A stretch of DNA of 64,000 nucleotides, taken from Candidatus Didemnitutus mandela (GTDB lineage: Bacteria; Verrucomicrobiota; Verrucomicrobiia; Opitutales; Opitutaceae). The translations under genes and the position numbers were made by a program. This document shows positions 39,227 through 48,889 of this stretch, piece by piece; positions within the stretch are counted from its first letter, which is position 1; every line of letters starts with the position of its first letter. The notes under the pieces are model-generated. The model saw only the letters and a program-made list of their open reading frames with translations. It searched no databases and had not been told where the DNA came from. The stretch covers positions 248,001 through 312,000 of the forward strand of contig NJAL01000003.1 in assembly GCA_002591725.1 (NCBI GenBank), read 5' to 3'.

Positions 39227-39930
39227 TGGTGGATGGGCGATTGATCGCGATCGGCGGTATCCATGGCTTTACGGACGAGTTTGAGACCTTGTGTAATGTT
39301 AGAGAAACTGCGGTTCTGGCGTTCGGATAAATTGATTTTACTAGGCGATCCCGATCAACCGCGGCCAGGACAGCCGGTGGGTCATAAACTTTCACTAAAA
39401 ACGCGCGATGCTTTCGCTCTTTGTCAACCATGAAGTCCGACTGATCAATTATCTCAATACGGACGATCCGAGCTACCTCAAGAAATGCGATTACGAGACG
39501 CTCGACAAGGTGGGTCCCAGATGTTACTTCTTTATATCAAACCGATGTGGCTCCGCCTATGAGGATTCGTGCTATCGCGGTGGCTTTTGCGGATGGGCGG
39601 CTTTCCCCACGGGAAAATCCATGGAAGCAACAGCCGGCCCGTGTGGTGATGCGCGGGCCAAGTGGTCGCGCTACTAGAACCAGCTGCGTAACTGTTCGGA
39701 GGCGCCGGGAGCGCCGTATTGGTCGGTCTTTATGGGCTGGGGCTGCCTTCTGTGATCTAGGGCCATATATCGCGGTCGTAGTTCGAGCACACGAATTGGG
39801 TGCTCGGTTTCGATGCCGGATGTGCCACTGGCGGGCATTTGACTGCTTTCACCCTTTCAGACCAAGAAATAACCCAAATAAAAGCTGGTACAAAATGTTT
39901 TACCCCGTAAAAATCGAAAGCTTAAGTTAG
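39227..39930 (+). pseudogene. Degraded serine/threonine-type metallophosphoesterase
   Basis: Plus-strand pieces: VDGRLIAIGGIHGFTDEFET (39230-39290), where phosphoprotein-phosphatase relatives have IGDIHG and here the metal-binding Asp is Gly; LILLGD (~39335), LINYLNTDDPSYLKKCDYET (39440-39500), and the end VLGFDAGCATGGHLTAFTLS (~39797-39857) comparable to the family's LDTGC.YGG.L. They lie in at least three frames with stops. The gene belongs to the PrpA / diadenosine-tetraphosphatase type. Its 3' end is open until 39930 in one frame. Confidence 0.72.
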
Positions 39931-40306
39931 GTTTATACCTGGACCAAGAGTACATTTTAAATATTCTTTTTTACTTTTTTAGATACTTATACACATGCAA
40001 CAGCACATCGACCGAAGCACGCGTACATTTATTCAGTTCTTGGAGCTCTTGCTCGAGCGATTCGAGGCGAATTGGGAGGGGTAGTTTGAGCTTCGGCGCT
40101 CCTACAAAATGTATTGCACAGCGAAATCGAGCTCGGGGCGGGAGATACAGTTGTTCAACTGCCGGGTCGAGAAAAAGGAGGACTACACCGATATTGAGTT
40201 GAATGGAATGCGATTGGTGTGTTGTCGTCGTCGACAGATTTCCCCTTGGCCAATACAATGCCATTGCTATCCCTGGGTTATACGAAACCAAGTAGCTGAT
40301 TAGCTG
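39931..40306. other. Spacer upstream of the SNF2 gene, possible SWIM-domain remnant
   Basis: In the same frame as the SNF2 gene, an open piece (40109-40303) reads EDYTDIELNGMRLVCCRRRQ and CHCYPW before a TAG at 40301, five bases before the SNF2 ATG. SNF2 helicases of this type usually carry an N-terminal SWIM zinc finger with a similar Y...I...G..L.C pattern, so this may be its eroded remains. An 8-base duplication TAGCTGAT (40293-40308) covers the junction and contains the stop. A minus-strand ORF (39971-40291) overlaps the piece and has no recognisable content. Confidence 0.35.
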
Positions 40307-42478
40307 ATGGCCGATGAGATTACTTCGTGCCTGCCGCGTTCGGCTTTTGTGGTGCCGATGTCAATAAAGCCGCCTGCCCGCGACCAAGGGGTGAGCGGCG
40401 AACGCAAAGCGCCTGATTTGTTGCTGAGTTTTACAGCCATCGGGTCCGAACTTATTTTTTTTGCATATTGGAAACAGGGGAAGAATCGAATTTCCGCGCT
40501 GGGCAGCGCTACCGTGCGTCCGACTACCGCGGAGTGCGCCAAGCTGATTGCGCTTGCGAGCTATGCTCGTAAAGCGCACTTCCGCTACAATCAAGCGATG
40601 CGCGCTTACGTGCTCCAGTCGCTCGCTGACATCTCCGATTTTCTCCGCGACCTGCTGCCGCGCTGGGAAAAAAAGTTCATAATCGAAGCTGATTGCAAGG
40701 TCGAGGCGCTCAAAGTTGGTGTCCGTACGATCGAGATCGAGGCTGTGGCCGATAAGTATAACGGTACCGGCCTAAATCTTCGCTGGGTTTTTCGCGCTGG
40801 CGAAAAACTGCTGACTGACGAACAGGCGGCCATGCTCCTTAAACACGGCTGCACACCATTTCTGATGCCCGATCTTGGCATTGTGACGATGGCGCCCGAG
40901 AAACGAGAGAGCTTCCTCCAGTGGCGTCGCAACCTCGAGGAAACGCAGGATGATGGCTCGCTACCACCTTATCTCATTTTTTCGCTCTTCAACAACAACC
41001 GCATCAAGGTGACACTGGGTAACGAGATTGAGGCTTGGCGCCAGAAAGTCCTGACTCCACCTCCACCGGCCAGCACGCCTTTGCTGGCGGATTTCCTACG
41101 GCCTTACCAGCGGCGCGGTGTCGAATGGATGAACCATCTCGCGGAGATAAACTGCCACGGTTTGCTTGCTGACGAAATGGGTCTTGGCAAGACCGTCCAG
41201 GTAATTGGGCTGTTCAAGGTACGGCCGCTCGCGGAAATGCGCCACTTGGTGGTGTGCCCTGCGAGCGTGTTGCCGGTGTGGCGTGAAGAGATCGCACGCT
41301 TTTATCCCGAGGCAAAAGTTGACACGCTGAAGATGGGAAACGACTTTACGACGAACCCCGCGCCAGTCATCTGGCTGGCCAGTTACACCCAGCTGCGCAA
41401 GCACCGGGAGCTGCTCGATGGAACGCAGTTTGGCTACGCGGTTCTCGACGAAGGCCAGTTCATTAAGAACCCGGATGCAAAAGTGACACAGGCCTGTTTC
41501 GTCGCGAAGGCTCGGCACCGCATCGTGATGACGGGCACGCCGCTGGAAAACCGGCAGTTAGACCTGTGGTCGATTTTTCGCTATTTATTGCCAGGTCTGC
41601 TTGGGTCGCGGGCGTCATTTGAGGCGGCGCTCGTCCAGAGCCGAGAGAAAATGGTGTTCCGTTTGCAGCAGCAACTTGCTCCTTTTATCCTACGCCGGAC
41701 GAAGAAGGAAGTTGCGACTGAGCTGCCCCCAAAGGTGGATATGGATCTGCTCTGCTCTTTGACGGATGTGCAGCGTGCCGAATACGCCCGTGTGTGTGCC
41801 GAGGGCCTGCAACGGCTTGGCGAAAACACCGGTGGTAGGTTGCGCCAAAAGTCCTTTGGTTTCCTCGCACTGCTGACACGCCTGCGGCAGGTTTGCTGCG
41901 ATCCCAATATGCTACCGTGGCTGAATTTGCCGCTACACGACAGCGGAAAATTGCAGATGCTGATCGAAAAGCTCGCCGAAGTACTGGGCAGTGGACACAA
42001 AGTTGTGATTTTCTCGCAGTTCGTAGCGCTGCTCGATCGTGTGCGCAACGCTTTGGAGACTCATTACCCATCTCTTCCTTGCTATAAAATCACAGGCGTG
42101 ACAATCGATCGCCAAAAACCGGTGCAACAGTTCCAGACCGCGCAAAGTGCTGCAGTAATGTTGGTGAGCCTGAAAGCGGCGGGTATTGGCATCACGCTGC
42201 ATGCAGCGGACTATGTTTTCTTGCTTGATCCATGGTGGAACCCGGCGGTAGAAGAGCAGGCGATCGATCGCGTTCACCGCATTGGCCAGAGAAAAACCGT
42301 TTTTGTTTATCGCATGGTGACCGTGGGCACAATCGAAGAGCGAATTCAAGCATTAAAAACAAATAAAAAAGTTCTATTTGACCAGGTTTTTGGCCATGCT
42401 ACGAGCGACTTCGAATGGATGAAAAATTTTAACTTACTGCAGAACCTGGTCCAGCTGGCCGTCCAGGAACCAGGTTAG
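40307..42478 (+). CDS. SNF2-family helicase-like ATPase
   Basis: A cytosolic, DNA-translocating SF2 ATPase of 723 residues. All helicase motifs are visible: I in LLADEMGLGKTVQV, Ia VVCPASVLPVW, II as DEGQ, III MTGTPLENRQLDLWS, IV KVVIFSQFVALLDRV, V SLKAAGIGITLHAADYV and VI QAIDRVHRIGQRKTV. The DEGQ motif replaces the more usual DEAQ/DEAH. Bacterial proteins of this class are often about 1000 residues and begin with a SWIM zinc finger; here the product starts after where that domain would be. It may therefore be N-terminally shortened but still an intact motor. Role unknown (transcription or DNA repair support are usual suggestions). Confidence 0.92.
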   Translation: MADEITSCLPRSAFVVPMSIKPPARDQGVSGERKAPDLLLSFTAIGSELIFFAYWKQGKNRISALGSATVRPTTAECAKLIALASYARKAHFRYNQAMRAYVLQSLADISDFLRDLLPRWEKKFIIEADCKVEALKVGVRTIEIEAVADKYNGTGLNLRWVFRAGEKLLTDEQAAMLLKHGCTPFLMPDLGIVTMAPEKRESFLQWRRNLEETQDDGSLPPYLIFSLFNNNRIKVTLGNEIEAWRQKVLTPPPPASTPLLADFLRPYQRRGVEWMNHLAEINCHGLLADEMGLGKTVQVIGLFKVRPLAEMRHLVVCPASVLPVWREEIARFYPEAKVDTLKMGNDFTTNPAPVIWLASYTQLRKHRELLDGTQFGYAVLDEGQFIKNPDAKVTQACFVAKARHRIVMTGTPLENRQLDLWSIFRYLLPGLLGSRASFEAALVQSREKMVFRLQQQLAPFILRRTKKEVATELPPKVDMDLLCSLTDVQRAEYARVCAEGLQRLGENTGGRLRQKSFGFLALLTRLRQVCCDPNMLPWLNLPLHDSGKLQMLIEKLAEVLGSGHKVVIFSQFVALLDRVRNALETHYPSLPCYKITGVTIDRQKPVQQFQTAQSAAVMLVSLKAAGIGITLHAADYVFLLDPWWNPAVEEQAIDRVHRIGQRKTVFVYRMVTVGTIEERIQALKTNKKVLFDQVFGHATSDFEWMKNFNLLQNLVQLAVQEPG

Positions 42479-43541
42479 GTGGAAATGCCGAATTCGTCTG
42501 TCCCTCATTGCCTCTGAGAAACGGGGATGATAAGTTATTAATTGTTTGTTTTTTACGACGTAAATAACTGGTGATGATGTTGCGGTGGCTATTGGGCGGG
42601 ACACTTTGATTTAAGCGAATAACTGCACGAGACATCCCTCCTCTATCCTTTTACATTGCGTAGCGTTGAGGTTTTTATTTTACTAATGAGCTATTAAACA
42701 GTAAAATTTTTACACTAAAATTCATCCACTTCAATGAAATCCGTCGAGATCAACTAAAAACTAAGATAAAAAACATTTTTTAATTCCAAGAAAAGGTTAT
42801 TTGCGCTGCTTCCCGCAGCTCTGGTGAGTGGTTCTTCGCTTTTTTTGGGGAAACCAGAGTGCTATTGGACGCTCTTATTATACTATACAAGAAGGGCGCT
42901 TTGCATGGCGACGAGGCCGAGCCAGCCTCACAGAAGACTAGACAAAGAAGAAACTTGCGATTCCCAGTTACAAAGTTCCTCAAAAAGTTACTGACAAGCG
43001 TTTGTTTTCAGATCCAATACGCCGGTCATGCGATTAACATCCATGGTGCATCGGCGGACTTTACTTCGACGAACCACTCTTCACTATGCTGCATGTATCT
43101 CGGTGCGAAGACTACGATGATTAATGGTTTGTTTGTAAAGCTGAACTACGGATTCGCCGGCTGCATCTGTCCATTTGTTATCCCAATGTTGTTGAATGGA
43201 GGAATAGCGACGTTTTCGTGTCCGTCCGGATAACACGATGAACTTGCTCTGAACTTGCTCAATGGATGTTATGTCGGCACAAACTACTATCTTTTGGCAA
43301 CGACTCGAATTGACCAATCTGCTATGATATTCGGCAACTTGAAGGACAATAGAATATATATTAGGATAATACAGGACAGTACCTACGGTACTGCTTCGTC
43401 AAAGCGACGGCTTGTAGCGTGTGTTTTCGTTTAGACCAACTACTATCTTAATGTTAATGCACTAACAATGAATTGTTTTTAGGTCTTTTAGGATTATCCC
43501 TCCTTTTTTAATCTTCAGACCATGCTAGTATTGCAAAAATT
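42479..43541. other. AT-rich stretch upstream of pstS
   Basis: No intact gene. One 124-residue plus-strand ORF (42859-43233) has no recognisable domain; its composition could be chance or a remnant. A tandem duplication of TGAACTTGCTC lies at 43239-43260 and a palindrome at 43377-43393. The last ~100 bases before pstS are AT-rich and should hold its promoter, but no clear Pho box is seen. Confidence 0.4.
43377..43393. promoter_or_regulatory. Palindrome upstream of pstS
   Basis: CAGTACC and GGTACTG are exact inverted copies separated by TAC, about 150 bases upstream of the pstS ATG. A further short inverted pair (CGTC AAAG CGACG) follows within 10 bases. It is compatible with an operator or an RNA hairpin, but unlike the CTGTCAT direct repeats of the enterobacterial Pho box. 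Confidence 0.35.
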
Positions 43542-44552
43542 ATGAATCGCATTCTTCTTCTTGTTACCGGCCTAGCCAGTTTTCTGACTACCGCTTTCGC
43601 TTGGGATAAAACGCTCATTAACGGTGCCGGGGCTACATTCCCGCAGCCGATTTATACCAAGTGGTTTTCCGAGTACGCTAAGATCAATCCTTACATCTGC
43701 TTCAATTATCAGGGCATCGGCTCTGGTGGTGGCCAGAGGCAGATCCTTTCCGAGACCGTCGATTTTGGTGCCTCCGATAGCCCGATGTCTGATGAAACCC
43801 TCGCGAAGGCTCCTCGCGCGCTCTTACAACTACCGATTCTCGCTGGCGCCGTCGTCATTAGCTACAACATTCCTGGCAACCCGGTGCTGAAATTCGATGG
43901 CAAAGTTCTCGCCGACATTTTTTTGGGCAAAATAAAAAAATGGAATGACCAGCATATTGCCAGCCAGAATCCAAAAGTTAAACTGCCCGATACCGATATC
44001 ATTGTTGTGCACCGTTCCGACGGCTCCGGAACGAGCTACATCTTTACCGACTATCTTTCGAATGTGAACGGCGAGTGGAAGTCCAAGGTTGGTACCAACA
44101 CTGCCGTTAAATGGCCGGTCGGCCTTGGTGGCAAAGGCAATGCTGGCGTCGCTGGCCAAATCAAACAATCGCCTGGCTCTATCGGCTACGTGGAGCTAGC
44201 TTATGCGAAGCAGAATAACTTACCTTACGCTGACCTCAAGAACTCTAAGGGCTACTACATCACCCCAACGGTTGATTCCGTGGCCCAGGCATTTGCTACG
44301 GTGACTATTCCCGAAAGTTTTTGTTTTTCGATGGTGAACTCCCCGGGCGCGAAAGCGTACCCGATTGCCGGTGCTACCTGGGTGTTTGTCTATCAACAAC
44401 AAAAAGATGCAGAAAAGGGGAGAGTCTTGGTCCAGTTTCTTAAGTGGGCTTACTTCGCCGGTCAAAAGATGGCTATCGACCTTGATTACGCTCCGCTTCC
44501 GAAAAACGTTCAGTGGCGCGTTTTGGAGCGCCTTAAGGAGATCAAATACTAA
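43542..44552 (+). CDS. pstS: Phosphate ABC transporter, substrate-binding protein
   Basis: The periplasmic phosphate receptor of the high-affinity Pst system. Residues 1-20 (MNRILLLVTGLASFLTTAFA) are a standard signal peptide, so the mature protein begins near Trp21. It has the PstS features: GAGATFPQPIYTKWFSEY, QGIGSGGGQRQI, the phosphate site DFGASDSPMSDE, VVHRSDGSGTSYIFTDYL, and GNAGVAGQIKQSPGSIGYVE. There are 336 residues and no defects. It is first in an intact pstS-pstC-pstA-pstB order. In many bacteria this operon is induced by phosphate limitation through PhoBR; no obvious Pho box is present here and the phoU gene downstream is ruined. Confidence 0.97.
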   Translation: MNRILLLVTGLASFLTTAFAWDKTLINGAGATFPQPIYTKWFSEYAKINPYICFNYQGIGSGGGQRQILSETVDFGASDSPMSDETLAKAPRALLQLPILAGAVVISYNIPGNPVLKFDGKVLADIFLGKIKKWNDQHIASQNPKVKLPDTDIIVVHRSDGSGTSYIFTDYLSNVNGEWKSKVGTNTAVKWPVGLGGKGNAGVAGQIKQSPGSIGYVELAYAKQNNLPYADLKNSKGYYITPTVDSVAQAFATVTIPESFCFSMVNSPGAKAYPIAGATWVFVYQQQKDAEKGRVLVQFLKWAYFAGQKMAIDLDYAPLPKNVQWRVLERLKEIKY

Positions 44553-44649
44553 AATTTAATTTTGGGTTATTCCTTAGCGAAGTAGAATCGAGCGGAAGGC
44601 GTGAAGAACGTTCCTCTTGCTTTGTTTTATAATTCATAAAGACTCTTTC

Positions 44650-45618
44650 ATGTCGATAGAAGAGATTCCTCCTTTTGCGGCCCCTCAAATGACTCCGCTG
44701 CGCCGCTGGCCCGACAACATCTTTCGTTGGACTGCACTGATTGCGGCGCTAGCGGTTGTCGGCTTGATCTTTTTCGTCGGGTTCGAGCTCTACCTGGACT
44801 CGCGTCAGTCATGGAATAAATTTGGCCTACATTTCTTTAGCAGCGCTACTTGGAATCCGGCGAGTGATGAGTATGGGGCGTGGCCTTTCATCTACGGCAC
44901 GCTGGTTTCTTCTCTCATCGCCTTGCTGATCGCGGTGCCTCTCGGGGTTGGCACGGCGCTTTTTCTTACAGAGCTTGCTCCGCAAAAAATTCGTGAGCCA
45001 ATCATTATGGTGACCGAAGTGCTCGCTGCCGTGCCGAGCGTGATTTTTGGCCTCTGGGCCACATTTGTCCTCGTCCCATGGCTGCGTGATAACCCCTTCC
45101 AGTGGCTACAACACTGGCTCGGCTTTCTGCCTCTTTTCGAGGGGCCGATCTACGGCCCGAGCATGCTCTCGGGCGGCATCATCATCGCGATCATGATCCT
45201 TCCAATCGTTACTGCTGTGTCGCGCGAAGTTCTGCGTTCCGTGCCGAACCTCCAACGCGAGGCAGCTTATGCCCTCGGCGCGACGCATTGGGAAGTGATA
45301 CGCATTGCAGTCCTGGGCTCCGCGCGGCGCGGCCTTTTCGGTGCCGCCATGCTCGGTCTCGGCCGCGCGCTCGGCGAAACAATGGCGGTGACAATGGCCA
45401 TCGGAAATCGCCCCGACATCAGCGTCTCTGTTTTCTCGCCTGCCTATACGCTTGCAAGCGTTATCGCTAACGAGTTCGCCGAGGCTATCTCGGCCTTGTA
45501 CCTCAACTCGCTTTTTGCTCTCGGCCTCGTGTTGATTGGGATCACGTTGTTGGTTAATATTATTGCCCAGTTGATCCTCCATTCGCTGGCGGGCGGCCAA
45601 TCCGGGAAAGTGATGTAA
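44650..45618 (+). CDS. pstC: Phosphate ABC transporter permease PstC
   Basis: One of two inner-membrane permease subunits of Pst. I start at ATG 44650 (MSIEEIPPFAAPQ), since the upstream TTG extension lies in the intergenic leader. The 322 residues have six hydrophobic segments. The first is FRWTALIAALAVVGLIFFVG; a long periplasmic loop follows, then the permease core with GTLVSSLIALLIAVPLGVGT, the ABC-contact loop in EVLRSVPNLQREAAYALGAT, and GRALGETMAVTMAIGN. The stop codon TAA overlaps the ATG of pstA (TAATG), so PstC and PstA are translationally coupled. Confidence 0.97.
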   Translation: MSIEEIPPFAAPQMTPLRRWPDNIFRWTALIAALAVVGLIFFVGFELYLDSRQSWNKFGLHFFSSATWNPASDEYGAWPFIYGTLVSSLIALLIAVPLGVGTALFLTELAPQKIREPIIMVTEVLAAVPSVIFGLWATFVLVPWLRDNPFQWLQHWLGFLPLFEGPIYGPSMLSGGIIIAIMILPIVTAVSREVLRSVPNLQREAAYALGATHWEVIRIAVLGSARRGLFGAAMLGLGRALGETMAVTMAIGNRPDISVSVFSPAYTLASVIANEFAEAISALYLNSLFALGLVLIGITLLVNIIAQLILHSLAGGQSGKVM

Positions 45619-46490
45619 TGGAAGCGATTACTTTGCCTTCCCAGTCCAACGACGCCCGGGTTCCCTGGCGCAATTTTAAGAATCGCACGATGACGTTCGT
45701 GCTCTTCGGCTGTTCTGTTGCCGCGATAGCGCCACTGATTTTTGTGCTCTACTTCCTCATAAAGAAGGGGTTCAGCTCGTTGGATTGGAGTTTTTTCACC
45801 CAGCTGCCCAAGCCTACCGGAGAAGTTGGCGGTGGTATGGCCAACGCTATCGCGGGCACGCTCGAGTTGCTCGCCATGGCTTCCGCTCTCGGTGTTCCGC
45901 TCGGCTTGTTGGGCGGTGTTTATATTTCGGAATACGGTTCGAATCGTGCGAACTATTGGATCCGCTTATCTGCCGACTTGCTCAACGGGGTACCGTCGAT
46001 TGTGTGGGGTATGGTCGTCTATGCGATGCTTGTTGTCCCTTTCAAAACGTTCTCTGTTTACGCAGGCAGCACCGCGCTCGGCATCATGATGATTCCGCTC
46101 GTGATGCGGACTACCGAGGAGGTGCTGACCCTTGTTCCGCAAAGCTATCGCGAGTCCGGCCTCGCGCTTGGGATCGCGCCTTGGAAAGTCACTGTCGTGA
46201 TCGTTATGCGGGCTGCGATGAAAGGCATTACTACGGGTGTCCTCATTGCTATCGCCCGTGTCGCTGGCGAAACCGCGCCGCTGCTCTTCACCGCCTTGGG
46301 CAATAATTTTTGGAGTCACAGCCTGAAGGAGCCTATCGCTGCTCTTCCGCTGCAAATTTTTAGCTATGCTATTTCGCCGTACGAGGACTTACACCGGCAA
46401 GCCTGGGCCGGTGCGCTCGTGCTCATCCTCATTATTTTTGGCCTCAACATTTTTGTCCGCGTCCTTTCCAGCGACCGCAAATTCCGCTAG
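45618..46490 (+). CDS. pstA: Phosphate ABC transporter permease PstA
   Basis: Partner permease of PstC. The 290-residue protein has six membrane segments, beginning [20 protein letters not shown]. The core contains [36 protein letters not shown], the coupling loop [20 protein letters not shown], and [19 protein letters not shown], which is typical of PstA. The ATG at 45618 overlaps the pstC stop by one base. It ends 11 bases before the start of pstB, consistent with one transcript. No defects are visible. Confidence 0.97.
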   Translation: MEAITLPSQSNDARVPWRNFKNRTMTFVLFGCSVAAIAPLIFVLYFLIKKGFSSLDWSFFTQLPKPTGEVGGGMANAIAGTLELLAMASALGVPLGLLGGVYISEYGSNRANYWIRLSADLLNGVPSIVWGMVVYAMLVVPFKTFSVYAGSTALGIMMIPLVMRTTEEVLTLVPQSYRESGLALGIAPWKVTVVIVMRAAMKGITTGVLIAIARVAGETAPLLFTALGNNFWSHSLKEPIAALPLQIFSYAISPYEDLHRQAWAGALVLILIIFGLNIFVRVLSSDRKFR

Positions 46491-46501
46491 CTACGCTCAT
46501 A

Positions 46502-47350
46502 ATGGCTGAACCTTCCCATACTGCCACAAGCCGGCCCGTCAAGCAAACCGCGCTGCCGTACCAGTCGGTGGACCAACCCGCTACCGTTCAGGAAGAAATA
46601 GCTTTCGATATTGACAACATTTGTCTCTTTTATAAGCAGCGGCAGGCGTTGTATAACATTTCTATCAAAATCCCTGCCAGAAAAGTCACGGCAATTATTG
46701 GGCCGAGCGGTTGCGGGAAATCCACATTTTTGCGCGCGCTCAACCGGATGCACGAGCTTGTCCCCGACACGCGTCTTACCGGTACATTGCGGCTGAATGG
46801 AAAAGATCTTTATTCGCCGACGGTTGATCCCACGGTAGTACGCCGACGCGTAGGCATGGTGTTTCAAAAATCGAATCCGTTTCCTACGATGACGATTGCG
46901 GAAAATGTGCTTTGCGGTTTGCGTTTGAATGGGGTTTTCGAAAAGGCGTTCCTTAGGCAGCGTCTTGAGGAGTCGCTCAGGATGGCAGCCCTTTGGGATG
47001 AGGTGAAGGATCATCTTTCCCGTCCCGGCATCAGCCTTTCTGGTGGCCAGCAACAGCGCCTTTGCATCGCTCGCGCCATTGCCGTGCGGCCGGAAGTGCT
47101 TCTCCTCGATGAGCCGTGCTCGGCGCTCGACCCCATCGCGACTGCAAAAGTCGAAGGACTCATCAGCAAATTGAAGTCGCGCTATACGATCGTGATCGTG
47201 ACGCACAACATGCAGCAGGCTGCTCGTGTGTCGGATCGCACTGCCTTTTTCTATCTCGGCAAACTCGTCGAGTTCGGTGCCACGCAGAAGATATTTATGA
47301 ATCCCACCAACTGGCAGACCGAGGCCTACGTTTCTGGACGGTTCGGTTGA
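46502..47350 (+). CDS. pstB: Phosphate ABC transporter ATP-binding protein
   Basis: The ATPase subunit of the Pst transporter. The 282 residues show Walker [10 protein letters not shown], the Q-loop in [13 protein letters not shown], the ABC signature [16 protein letters not shown], Walker [13 protein letters not shown] and the H-loop VTHNMQQA. The motif [12 protein letters not shown] is typical of PstB. The first ~40 residues form a short N-terminal extension beyond the usual start, so initiation could be internal. The gene is intact; phoU, which normally follows and helps signal phosphate status, is a pseudogene here. Confidence 0.97.
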   Translation: MAEPSHTATSRPVKQTALPYQSVDQPATVQEEIAFDIDNICLFYKQRQALYNISIKIPARKVTAIIGPSGCGKSTFLRALNRMHELVPDTRLTGTLRLNGKDLYSPTVDPTVVRRRVGMVFQKSNPFPTMTIAENVLCGLRLNGVFEKAFLRQRLEESLRMAALWDEVKDHLSRPGISLSGGQQQRLCIARAIAVRPEVLLLDEPCSALDPIATAKVEGLISKLKSRYTIVIVTHNMQQAARVSDRTAFFYLGKLVEFGATQKIFMNPTNWQTEAYVSGRFG

Positions 47351-47362
47351 CTTTTACATCTC

Positions 47363-47965
47363 TATGCTGCCGACGAGCTATTATGCAAATAGGAAATCGG
47401 CACCATCGAGCAGAGCCAGGCTGCTGTGCGCGCACTAATTGAGACCGATTCTAAATGATTGGTTGACAATGTGATCTATGCTGACTACGAGACCACCTAG
47501 TACGAATTGCAGATTGACGACGGGGAAATTTGCTATGCGAAATTAAGCAGACTGGCCGCCTGCGTGCTGTGTCTCGTGGTTGTCGGCATTGAAAGCCTAC
47601 CACGATTGGGAACGCATGGGGCCGCGAGTACACACGAGCATCACGCACTGCGCGCAAGTTGTCGATCGAGCTAAAGATCCAACTCTATACCGACATGCAG
47701 CGCATTAACAACATCGCGTTCGATTGCTGCCTGCAGGAAGGTAATCAAAAGACGCTTGTGGTGTGCCTTTCCGATATGGAGTCGATAATATTTAAACTGC
47801 TTTGTTTGTTGCCGTCTCAAGAGTTACATGCTTGAGAAGCCGGATACAAACTGTGCGGGCAATCGAGTTGATCTTTATCTCGAAGTCGATCGAGCGCACG
47901 CACTGCCGAGGAGACGGTCTACTTTTTGAGTGGTAATTACGCTCGCTACACCGAAGAAGTCTGCA
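47363..47965 (+). pseudogene. phoU: Degraded phosphate-uptake regulator PhoU
   Basis: Located 12 bases after pstB, where phoU usually lies. Plus-strand pieces read ALIETDSK, NVIYADYET and ELQIDDG (~47430-47525, PhoU first helices), then VVVGIESLPRLGTHG-like erosion of the L..DLERMGD motif (~47575-47610), and finally EETVYFLSGNYARYTEE (~47908-47960), the well-known C-terminal A.NIAE...Y...G. The frames change repeatedly and there are stops. PhoU normally restrains the PhoR kinase and Pst activity, so its loss may leave Pst constitutive. Confidence 0.85.
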
Positions 47966-48889
47966 AGGGGCCTGCCGCAAGATCGGTCCGGTGCTCCACA
48001 CCGGACGTAGCTTGGAGCGTCGACTCACTTTTCCGCTCCTTAACCGTAGGAGATAGGGATGTTTTTTGTCGAATGAAGCGCGACAAGGGCGGCGTCGATC
48101 GTTTTGGGAGAGTTTACCCATTGTCGTGTGGCTGGCACGGTTTTTACTACCGTGCGCCGTGGTGCCCACAAACACAAATAAAGATTTGTAGATGAGTTGC
48201 TGGGTAGTGGGTCGCGGGAATTCCCACGTGGTGGCGTCTAGGTCGGTCAGACCGGCCCCCGATCACAAAATGTTTGGTATGCACCGCTATGAGCGGTGCT
48301 TGGCCACGTGGAGGCTGAGTGCACGGGGGCTTGGAAATCGAAGACCTTGCACGCGAAAGCGTCGCTTTGGGGGCGAGGAGTGATTCGGATCTTAGGGGCG
48401 CAAATGATCGAACAATTGCAATAGCCTGAAAATTTTCCTGATTAAGCTTCAATACAATCCCAACTGCGGCTACAGCTGCACTGGAGTCGACGGGATGCTA
48501 TCTACCAAGCGCAGCGTGAAGGCTGCAGCATGGCCGGCCGCGAAACTTCCAGCCGAAAAAGCCTTTGGATAGGTTCGCTGGCTGGCCCATCAAACCTTAG
48601 CTCTCATATAAGGTTGAGATAGCGAGTCCGACCCCGTGCACCTGGATCTAGCTAGCAGAGCTGTTTTTTGAGAAAACTTTCCACGCTCTCGACCCAGCCC
48701 TGGAAAACGGCTAGCGGTGCTGGCTTTGTGAGTTTTTCGACCTTTGGCGGAGCTTGGTCGAAATGATGCTGCCGTTGGTCCAGACGCCTCCGGTTTTGGA
48801 AGTTGTAGTCCTGCTATCGGTGTCGAGGAAGAGACCGAGATTTGCTTATGGGGGAAGAGATAGAGTATTTTTGAAAGGTCTAGCGAAGA
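47966..48889. other. Gene-free stretch between phoU and pit ruins
   Basis: No intact gene and no named remnant. Short open pieces (for example GTTAHGSKNRASHTTMGKLS on the minus strand near 48110-48170) cannot be placed. Confidence 0.35.

Noticed and set aside
39971-40291. 106-residue minus-strand ORF before the SNF2 gene
   Set aside because: The C-terminal part looks protein-like but nothing is recognised, and it overlaps the possible SWIM remnant on the other strand.
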